Shown: positions 1-4,505 of the stretch, in pieces
How the letters are laid out: each line of letters starts with the position of its first letter
How positions within the stretch are numbered: the first letter of the stretch is position 1
Source: Lachnospiraceae bacterium UBA3641
GTDB lineage: Bacteria > Bacillota > Clostridia > Lachnospirales > Lachnospiraceae
NCBI GenBank assembly: GCA_002373875.1
Contig: DFKQ01000004.1
Coordinates: forward strand, 1 to 12,245
DNA length: 12,245 bases
Direction of reading: 5' to 3'
Translations under genes and position numbers: made by a program
Notes under the pieces: generated by a model
Told to the model about the DNA's origin: nothing
The model's database searches: none
What the model saw: only the letters and a program-made list of their open reading frames with translations

Positions 1-23
1 CGGGAATGACCGCTGGGTGGCAT
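1..23 (-). CDS. 5' end of an unidentified gene, cut by the left edge
   Basis: An ATG on the minus strand at 23-21 is preceded by a strong ribosome binding site (AAAGGAG, about 6 nt upstream, positions about 29-35). Seven codons are visible (Met-Pro-Pro-Ser-Gly-His-Ser) before the window ends. It starts 25 nt after the stop of the anti-sigma/kinase gene with no terminator between them, so it is probably the next gene of the same leftward operon. Too little is visible to suggest a function. Confidence 0.6.
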
Positions 24-48
24 TTTTTACTCCTTTTATTTAATGGAT

Positions 49-462
49 TCATTCTAAAAGATATTTTTTCAGTGTCAGGACATTTTGATTCTCTTTGTAT
101 TCATAGTTTAAATCATCCATGGTGTTTTGCACCAGAAAAATACCCAGTCCTCCGATAGGGCGGTCTTCACCGCTTAGTTCCACATCCGGTTCATCCGCTT
201 CCAGCGGATTGTAGGGCTTTCCTTTGTCGATAAGGGAAATAATAACGGCAGGAGGATTGGGTTCGCTTTCAAAAGCAATCGTTACCGGACCGGGAGCGGA
301 ATCGTAGGCATAGTAACAGATATTGGCGAAGAGTTCGTCAATGGCAAGCTTAATCTGTGCCCGTATTCTTTCGGGGCATCCAAGTTCATCCAGTTCGGAA
401 TTTATAAATCCCATAACGGAAGACAGATTATCGGTTGTAGAATCCACATGTATTGTTTTCAT
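49..462 (-). CDS. RsbW/SpoIIAB-like ATP-binding anti-sigma factor (HATPase_c_2 family)
   Basis: This 137-residue protein has the usual length and motifs of the small GHKL-ATPase serine kinases used in partner switching. Seen in the sequence: an N box around residues 42-47 with Glu43 and Asn47, a G1 box at 79-83 (Asp79, Gly81), and a G2 box at 103-108 (Gly104, Gly105, Gly107). There is no transmembrane segment, so it should be cytosolic. In the family such proteins bind and inhibit a sigma factor, or another partner, and phosphorylate a STAS-domain antagonist on serine. The ATG at 462 has GGAG 5 nt upstream, and only 10 nt separate it from the HAD gene before it. The STAS antagonist and SpoIIE-type phosphatase in the same operon support a partner-switching role. 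No sigma factor is visible here, so the final target is unknown. An atypical histidine-kinase-like ATPase with a different partner remains possible. Confidence 0.88.
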   Translation of the reverse strand: MKTIHVDSTTDNLSSVMGFINSELDELGCPERIRAQIKLAIDELFANICYYAYDSAPGPVTIAFESEPNPPAVIISLIDKGKPYNPLEADEPDVELSGEDRPIGGLGIFLVQNTMDDLNYEYKENQNVLTLKKYLLE

Positions 463-472
463 TTATGCTCCG

Positions 473-1099
473 TTATAAATGAACAGACCATCCGGTGTCG
501 ATTTTTTCATGCACTTTTTTCAAAGTTTCAACGTCAAGTTTCGGCCAGTCATTAACCGTCCTCGCTTTATTTGTAATCAGATGTGCCTTCTCCGCACAAA
601 GAGCCAGAGGAGTGTCTGCAAGAGAATCGGAATAGAAGTTTTCGATATCCGGGAAACCCTGGTCAAAAATATAAGCCGCTTTTTCTCTGGCAAGCATCAG
701 ATTATCAACGAAGGCACCCACATCGCGGTCGTATTCCGAAGCGATATATTTTACACCGAGTCTTCTGGCAATCGGTTCGATGATGCAGTTCGGAGAGGCA
801 CTGATAATAAGATCGTCCGGCCTTTTCTGGGCAAGATACCAGTCGGAGATATTTTTCTCGTGTTTGTCCCAGAAACTCTCAATCTGCTCGTCAAAATCCT
901 TTACTTTACAAAGAAAGCTGAAAAAGGTGCGTTCCATAACATATCTCGGGACCTTTCCTATCCCGTGTCCGATTATGGTTACGAGTGCCTTCGGAAGATA
1001 AGTAAAAATCAGGGAAGGGTGCTTTCTTACGCACCAGAGTGCAAAGCTTACGGCACAGTCAGGATAATATATTGTACCGTCAAAATCATACACATTCAT
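473..1099 (-). CDS. HAD-superfamily phosphatase (SerB-like / HAD-IB type)
   Basis: A 208-residue protein with all four HAD motifs. Motif I is the N-terminal DFDGT with nucleophile Asp5 and Asp7. Motif II is Ser100 in the hydrophobic IISAS stretch, motif III is probably Lys140, and motif IV is Asp158/Asp162 in SDSLAD. A largely helical insert between motifs I and II (about residues 15-95) is the cap position of C1-type HADs such as phosphoserine phosphatase and related lipid or small-metabolite phosphatases. A hydrophobic stretch at about 28-47 could touch membrane, but I do not call it a transmembrane helix. The substrate cannot be read from the sequence. I chose the ATG at 1099: a TTG three codons upstream (1108) is in frame, but its spacing to AGAGG is only about 3 nt. 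It sits between the STAS and HATPase genes, 32 nt and 10 nt away, so it is co-transcribed with the signalling module, an unusual insertion there. Confidence 0.85.
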   Translation of the reverse strand: MNVYDFDGTIYYPDCAVSFALWCVRKHPSLIFTYLPKALVTIIGHGIGKVPRYVMERTFFSFLCKVKDFDEQIESFWDKHEKNISDWYLAQKRPDDLIISASPNCIIEPIARRLGVKYIASEYDRDVGAFVDNLMLAREKAAYIFDQGFPDIENFYSDSLADTPLALCAEKAHLITNKARTVNDWPKLDVETLKKVHEKIDTGWSVHL

Positions 1100-1131
1100 A
1101 AAATACAATTACCTCTTCTTAAAAACATACA

Positions 1132-1437
1132 TTACTTGCATCCGAAAACCTTATCCAGACCGGTGATATTCAGCACTTCTTTGAAATTGGGACCTATGTT
1201 GACAAGCTTCATCTGTCCTTTTTTGGCTTTTAAAGTCTTATAGGTAGCAAGCAGAACACGAAGTCCTGCCGAGGATACGAAATCGCATTTTTCAAAATCA
1301 AAAATAATAACGTTCGAATCGGCAATCTCCGAATCGATCAGTTCTTTGAGATTTGGAGCGGTTCCGGTATTAACTTCACCAACTAATAATATCGTCAGTT
1401 CATTGCCTTCTTTTTTGCTTTCCAGTTGCAGTTCCAT
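1132..1437 (-). CDS. STAS-domain anti-sigma factor antagonist (SpoIIAA/RsbV-like)
   Basis: This is a single-domain STAS protein of 101 residues, the usual length for the family. The conserved phosphorylation loop lies at residues 53-59 (F-V-S-S-A-G-L), with Ser55/Ser56 the candidate acceptor for the cognate kinase. It is preceded by the typical beta strand V-I-I-F-D-F and followed by the R-V-L-L helix. When dephosphorylated, proteins of this family bind the kinase and release the kinase's other partner. The ATG at 1437 has a near-perfect AGGAGG at 1445-1450, stronger than its neighbours, which suggests it is made in excess over the kinase, as partner switching requires. It lies 54 nt after the phosphatase gene. 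My hand count of its lysines is about 8 AAA to 4 AAG, unlike the plus-strand genes of the window. Confidence 0.92.
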   Translation of the reverse strand: MELQLESKKEGNELTILLVGEVNTGTAPNLKELIDSEIADSNVIIFDFEKCDFVSSAGLRVLLATYKTLKAKKGQMKLVNIGPNFKEVLNITGLDKVFGCK

Positions 1438-1444
1438 TCCTTTT

Positions 1445-1450
1445 CCTCCT
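1445..1450 (-). promoter_or_regulatory. Strong ribosome binding site of the STAS antagonist gene
   Basis: AGGAGG on the minus strand, 7 nt before the ATG at 1437. It matches the 16S anti-Shine-Dalgarno consensus fully and is the strongest site in this operon. Confidence 0.85.
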
Positions 1451-1491
1451 GAATAGTTACAGTATTTTCTTTTATCTTAACATACATTAAA

Positions 1492-2901
1492 TCAAAAGTC
1501 TTTGATTATCAAAAATGTCATGGTGATATCATCAAACTGATCCACGCCCTCGGCGAACCGGTTTACATCGTCTAAAATTCGGGAGAGTACAGTTTCTCCG
1601 GGTTCATCGGCGGTATCGTTGATGAGCTTTTTTAAACGGTCTTCTCCGTAGATTGCGTTGTCCTTACTGTGAGCTTCGGTTACACCATCCGTATAAAGCA
1701 GCAGACGATCCCCGGAGGCAAGTTGTATTTCGCTTTGCGTATACTGCGTTCCTTCAAGGCCCGCAAGGAATAAGCCGTGTTTATCTGTCAGAAATTCACA
1801 GGGTTTCCCTTTTCTCATAAGAACAGGGTAGTTGTGACCGGCATTGGTATATTGCATGATCATGGTTCTTATATTCAGGATCCCGATCCATGATGTGGCG
1901 AACATTTCGGCTTCGTTGTTTTCGCACAGACGGTCATTCACGATGGTGTATATTTCGGATGTACTGTTGTTCGTCAGCGCATAATCCTTGATCGTGGTTT
2001 TGGCCGTCATCATAAACATGGCAGCGGGAATGCCTTTACCGGAAACGTCGGCGATAATGATCGCAAGATGGTCATCGTCAATCATAAAAAAATCATAGAA
2101 ATCTCCGCCGACTTCTCTTGCAGTGGTTATGGATGCATAAATATCAAATTCCTTTTGTCCGGAAAACGTAGGGAAAATGGTAGGAAGCATGTCGGACTGG
2201 ATTTTTTCGGCGAGTTCCAGTTCGGCTCCGATCCTTGCCGTGCTTTCTGTAAGTTCCTTCTGTTTTTGCAGTAGTCCCTGACAACAGACCACAAGCGCCA
2301 GACTTGCTGCGGAGATTATAATAAACTGCAGAAGTTTGACGAAGTAGTTGGAGACGGTGGTGTTAAAGAGCATCAGTACAGGGTCATACGGGATATCCAT
2401 GACGGCATCATCCAGCCACATATTATCGTTTGTAACAATGACGGTACCGGGAGTATACTGGATAAAATTCATATCCAGCATCCCGTGATTTGCCCCGTAT
2501 AGATATGCAATATAGAAAACGATGATCGACAGGATGGCAATAAAGACAGTGTATTTTCTGTTGAAGTATCGGATGGACATGAGGATCGGAATGACTATCA
2601 AAAGGGTAACATTATAAGTCAGTGCCGAGGTGGTAATGGCAAAGACTATGGTCATGGATCCCATAAGGATATACTTGATCCATCCCTTTTCATATTTGTA
2701 GATCCGGCTTATAACGGCAACTGTGGCAAGCAGCAGTATATTAAAAATCATTAATCCGCGGAATTGAACGCGAATGTAGAAAAAACCGGTTTCAAAAAGA
2801 AGCCATGTAATCGCAACGATCCCGATGGTAACCAGAATGATCTTAGTCATTAGCTGATTTGCCTCAATTTCGTTATCTTTTAAAATTTTATTTGTATCCA
2901 T
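1492..2901 (-). CDS. Membrane-anchored SpoIIE/RsbU-type PP2C serine phosphatase
   Basis: A 469-residue protein. Six hydrophobic segments (about 21-43, 49-65, 76-95, 98-110, 117-136, 187-207) form a membrane domain. A loop of about 50 residues between the last two (137-186) is probably outside the cell and is a candidate signal-sensing part. A helical linker (about 210-240) leads into the SpoIIE/PP2C catalytic domain (about 240-466). Metal ligands are present: Asp267 in VGGDFYD, Asp285 in ADVSGKG, Asp405 in TDGVTEA, and Asp457/Asp458 in QFDDIT. The family dephosphorylates phosphoserine STAS proteins, and the STAS gene lies directly downstream. I chose the ATG at 2901 because AAAAGGAGT lies about 8 nt upstream. 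The frame stays open to 2985, but that extra start has no comparable site and would add a poorly structured N-terminus. The N-terminal sensor is not one I recognise by name. Confidence 0.92.
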   Translation of the reverse strand: MDTNKILKDNEIEANQLMTKIILVTIGIVAITWLLFETGFFYIRVQFRGLMIFNILLLATVAVISRIYKYEKGWIKYILMGSMTIVFAITTSALTYNVTLLIVIPILMSIRYFNRKYTVFIAILSIIVFYIAYLYGANHGMLDMNFIQYTPGTVIVTNDNMWLDDAVMDIPYDPVLMLFNTTVSNYFVKLLQFIIISAASLALVVCCQGLLQKQKELTESTARIGAELELAEKIQSDMLPTIFPTFSGQKEFDIYASITTAREVGGDFYDFFMIDDDHLAIIIADVSGKGIPAAMFMMTAKTTIKDYALTNNSTSEIYTIVNDRLCENNEAEMFATSWIGILNIRTMIMQYTNAGHNYPVLMRKGKPCEFLTDKHGLFLAGLEGTQYTQSEIQLASGDRLLLYTDGVTEAHSKDNAIYGEDRLKKLINDTADEPGETVLSRILDDVNRFAEGVDQFDDITMTFLIIKDF

Positions 2902-2926
2902 GCATACTCCTTTTAATACGGCAGTT

Positions 2927-3115
2927 TTATGTATTGAGCTCCCTGAAGTGGGAAGCATTGGTTTTGTACAATTTTTTAAAAACACGATAATTTTTTTCCA
3001 CCCATTTATATTTCCAGACGGGATCCTTGACGCTGACGGATGCCGCGTAATTTACGGTGAGATTTCGTAAAAGCTTGAACAGATTGCAACCGGATATGTT
3101 TTTCTTTCTGCGCAC
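2927..3115 (-). CDS. Doubtful 62-codon leader ORF
   Basis: An open frame begins with GTG at 3115 and ends at TAA (2927), 25 nt before the phosphatase start. The peptide is basic and aromatic-rich (for example W-K-Y-K-W-V-E-K-N-Y) with no membrane segment and no domain I recognise. It falls wholly inside the transcript predicted from the promoter at 3129-3157. The predicted transcription start is only about 7-8 nt before the GTG, and the only Shine-Dalgarno-like bases are weak (GGA about 7 nt upstream). Translation would therefore be near-leaderless. It may be a small protein, a regulatory leader, or simply a long 5' untranslated region that happens to be open. Confidence 0.3.
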   Translation of the reverse strand: MRRKKNISGCNLFKLLRNLTVNYAASVSVKDPVWKYKWVEKNYRVFKKLYKTNASHFRELNT

Positions 3116-3128
3116 TCCGTTTCCGTTT

Positions 3129-3157
3129 ATTATACCATAATTTCCGAATAATATCAG
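3129..3157 (-). promoter_or_regulatory. Promoter of the minus-strand partner-switch operon
   Basis: On the minus strand the -10 box is a perfect TATAAT (3129-3134) with the extended -10 dinucleotide TG one base upstream. A -35-like CTGATA (3152-3157, 4/6 matches) lies at exactly 17 nt spacing. This is a vegetative sigma-A type promoter by sequence. It points into the phosphatase operon, with transcription expected to start near 3122, giving a leader of about 220 nt before the phosphatase ATG. Confidence 0.7.
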
Positions 3158-3172
3158 CGTTAAACTCGGAGC

Positions 3173-3196
3173 GTTGAGAGTAAGGTTGAGAGTAAA
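3173..3196. repeat. 12-bp tandem direct repeat between divergent promoters
   Basis: Two adjacent copies, GTTGAGAGTAAG (3173-3184) and GTTGAGAGTAAA (3185-3196), match at 11 of 12 bases. They lie between the -35 regions of the minus-strand promoter (3152-3157) and the plus-strand promoter (3209-3214). A unit near one helical turn at this position could be a regulator binding site. That role is an inference from position only. Confidence 0.7.
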
Positions 3197-3208
3197 TCCC
3201 TTTCATGG

Positions 3209-3237
3209 TTGCCAAGACGATGATTAAGATATAAAAT
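3209..3237 (+). promoter_or_regulatory. Promoter of the SEC-C protein gene
   Basis: TTGCCA (3209-3214, 5/6 to the -35 consensus) is followed after 17 nt by TAAAAT (3232-3237, 5/6 to the -10 consensus). Transcription is expected to begin near 3244, about 60 nt before the chosen ATG at 3304. Confidence 0.65.
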
Positions 3238-3303
3238 ATAATAAGCCCTGTGGGGAGTATCATTAAACAGAATATGATATGGGAAACAGAAAGGATTAAA
3301 GCA

Positions 3304-3810
3304 ATGGCATTATTGGAAAAATGGAGGAGCATGGCTTATTCGGCCAAGGCAGATAAGCAGGAATTACAGAAGCTGTGGGCGGCTTATTTCGAGAAGGAGA
3401 AGGAGATATACCAGATACTCCTTAAGGATCCGGATACAGAAGTCAAGGGAACGGTTAAGGAACTTGCTGAGAAATATGATATAGATATCATGACAATGAC
3501 CGGATTCCTTGACGGTATCAATGACAGCCTTAAGGAAGCCAATCCCATTGAGGAAATGGAAGAAGATACGGTAGTATCCCTTGCATTTGACAAGGAGCTT
3601 CTGTATAAGAACATGGTGGGAGCCCAGGCTGACTGGCTGTACGGACTTGAAGAGTGGAATGATATATTTGATGAGGATAAGCGTAAGGAGCTGTATAAGG
3701 AGCAGAAGAGGTCGACCACTATCGTTAAGGGTGACAAGATAGGGCGTAACGATCCCTGTCCCTGCGGCTCGGGCAAGAAGTATAAGAAGTGCTGCGGCTC
3801 CAGGGTTTAA
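3304..3810 (+). CDS. Small SEC-C (zinc-motif) domain protein
   Basis: A 168-residue, highly charged, probably cytosolic protein ending in a SEC-C zinc motif: Cys152-x-Cys154-x8-Cys163-Cys164 within the DPCPCGSGKKYKKCCG segment. The same motif ends SecA and occurs in many small proteins of unknown role. The rest (about residues 1-140) is helical and is not a domain I can name, though the overall architecture resembles a conserved Lachnospiraceae hypothetical protein. I chose the ATG at 3304, which has AAAGGA about 8 nt upstream. The in-frame ATG at 3250 would start only a few nucleotides after the predicted transcription start. Lysine is almost always AAG (about 21 of 23 by hand count). It appears monocistronic, with its own promoter and a terminator straight after it. 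Function unknown; a protein- or ribosome-binding role via the zinc motif is only a guess. Confidence 0.85.
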   Translation: MALLEKWRSMAYSAKADKQELQKLWAAYFEKEKEIYQILLKDPDTEVKGTVKELAEKYDIDIMTMTGFLDGINDSLKEANPIEEMEEDTVVSLAFDKELLYKNMVGAQADWLYGLEEWNDIFDEDKRKELYKEQKRSTTIVKGDKIGRNDPCPCGSGKKYKKCCGSRV

Positions 3811-3820
3811 TGAGAACGTC

Positions 3821-3854
3821 AAAGAGGACGTACATCAGGTACGTCCTTTTTTTT
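3821..3854 (+). terminator. Intrinsic terminator of the SEC-C gene
   Basis: A perfect 8-bp stem GGACGTAC (3826-3833) / GTACGTCC (3839-3846) closes a 5-nt loop and is followed by eight T (3847-3854). A-rich bases before the stem can pair with the T run to lengthen it. It starts 10 nt after the SEC-C stop codon. Confidence 0.92.
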
Positions 3855-3875
3855 GTTTTAAAAATCACCCGATAA

Positions 3876-3884
3876 TGGTATATT
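3876..3884 (+). promoter_or_regulatory. Candidate extended -10 promoter of rimM
   Basis: TGGTATATT fits the extended -10 form TGnTATAAT with one mismatch and lies 29 nt before the rimM start. No good -35 box is present at 16-18 nt spacing, where the sequence overlaps the tail of the terminator. Its position directly after a strong terminator supports a need for a promoter here. Confidence 0.45.
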
Positions 3885-3912
3885 AATATTTGGGTATGTA
3901 AGGAGAATATAA

Positions 3913-4422
3913 ATGGAAGAAATGCTTAAGGTCGGGATATTGAGCTCCACTCACGGTGTACATGGCGAGATGAAGGTATTTCCGACGACGGATGATGTGA
4001 GAAGATTTAAAAAGCTTAAGGAAGTTATGCTCGAGAATGGGAGTGAATACCTGACCCTTGAGATCGAAGGCGTCAAGTTCTTCAAACAGTTTGTTATCAT
4101 TAAGTTTAAAGGCTATGACAGCATAAATGATATAGAGAAGTATAAGGGAAGGGGCATTTATGTTACCAGAGAAAATGCTGTTCCTCTTAAGAAGGATGAA
4201 TATTTCATGGCAGATCTTCTGGGAATAAGGGTCACGGATGATGAAGGCAGGGAATTGGGTGAACTCACCGATATCATGCAGACCGGTGCCAATGACGTTT
4301 ATGTGATAGCTCTTGATACGGGCGGAGAGCTGCTGCTTCCGGCTATAAAGCAGTGCATACTTGACGTGGATGTTGACAGGGGGACCATGAGGGTCCATGT
4401 GCTTGAAGGATTGATGCCGTAA
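3913..4422 (+). CDS. rimM: Ribosome maturation factor RimM
   Basis: A 169-residue protein with the standard RimM length and two-domain layout. The N-terminal RimM barrel (about 5-88) begins with the typical K-V-G-I-L-S-S-T-H-G-V-H-G-E stretch and contains the F-K-G-Y-D-S-I-N-D-I-E segment. The C-terminal PRC barrel (about 95-168) carries D-L-L-G-I-R-V, T-G-A-N-D-V-Y-V and the L-L-P-A-I-K element. RimM binds ribosomal protein S19 and helps mature the 3' (head) domain of the 30S subunit. The start at 3913 has AAGGAG (3900-3905) at 7 nt spacing, while the next Met (codon 4) is too far from it. In many bacteria rimM sits in an rpsP-rimM-trmD-rplS cluster. Here a SEC-C gene lies upstream behind a terminator and a signalling gene lies downstream. 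Confidence 0.95.
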   Translation: MEEMLKVGILSSTHGVHGEMKVFPTTDDVRRFKKLKEVMLENGSEYLTLEIEGVKFFKQFVIIKFKGYDSINDIEKYKGRGIYVTRENAVPLKKDEYFMADLLGIRVTDDEGRELGELTDIMQTGANDVYVIALDTGGELLLPAIKQCILDVDVDRGTMRVHVLEGLMP

Positions 4423-4429
4423 GCTCCTT

Positions 4430-4474
4430 CACTTCATTCAGAATGACAAAACGTCTTCAAAATGACATGAAGTG
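4430..4474 (+). repeat. Intergenic inverted and direct repeats between rimM and the LacI-GGDEF gene
   Basis: An 8-bp inverted repeat, CACTTCAT (4430-4437) and ATGAAGTG (4467-4474), encloses two similar 12-mers, TTCAGAATGACA and TTCAAAATGACA (11/12). There is no T run, so it is not a standard terminator, and rimM may be partly co-transcribed with the next gene. The arrangement recalls short dispersed intergenic repeats, but that needs genome-wide comparison. Confidence 0.45.
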
Positions 4475-4490
4475 TGCGAAATAATATTAA
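4462..4490 (+). promoter_or_regulatory. Weak candidate promoter of the c-di-GMP gene cluster
   Basis: ATGACA (4462-4467, 5/6 to the -35 consensus) and TATTAA (4485-4490, 4/6 to the -10 consensus) are 17 nt apart. They lie just before the LacI-GGDEF start at 4506, whose own ribosome binding site (GGGA about 9 nt upstream) is weak. The -35 box overlaps the right arm of the inverted repeat. Confidence 0.3.
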
Positions 4491-4505
4491 GTGGGACAGA
4501 AATAA

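Noticed and set aside
479..1243. Long plus-strand open frame of 254 codons
   Set aside because: It lies antisense to the HAD gene, which has all four family motifs; the plus-strand translation has no recognisable domain and lacks a convincing ribosome binding site.
2902..2985. N-terminal extension of the phosphatase to an upstream start at 2985
   Set aside because: A good ribosome binding site (AAAAGGAGT) sits within this extension, directly before the ATG at 2901, and the extra residues do not look like part of the membrane domain.
3250..3303. Upstream ATG for the SEC-C gene
   Set aside because: It would begin within a few nucleotides of the predicted transcription start and has no ribosome binding site, whereas the ATG at 3304 has one.
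3006..3332. Minus-strand frame with two hydrophobic stretches across the divergent promoter region
   Set aside because: The hydrophobic look comes from AT-rich promoter DNA read as Ile/Leu/Phe. It starts antisense inside the SEC-C gene and overlaps both promoters and the repeat.
3364..3822. Minus-strand frames opposite the SEC-C gene
   Set aside because: They are antisense to a gene with a clear zinc motif, promoter and terminator, and their translations show only low-complexity Leu/Ser-rich sequence.
4430..4474. Terminator after rimM
   Set aside because: The inverted repeat has only 8 bp, a 29-nt loop and no T run, so it does not meet the pattern of an intrinsic terminator.
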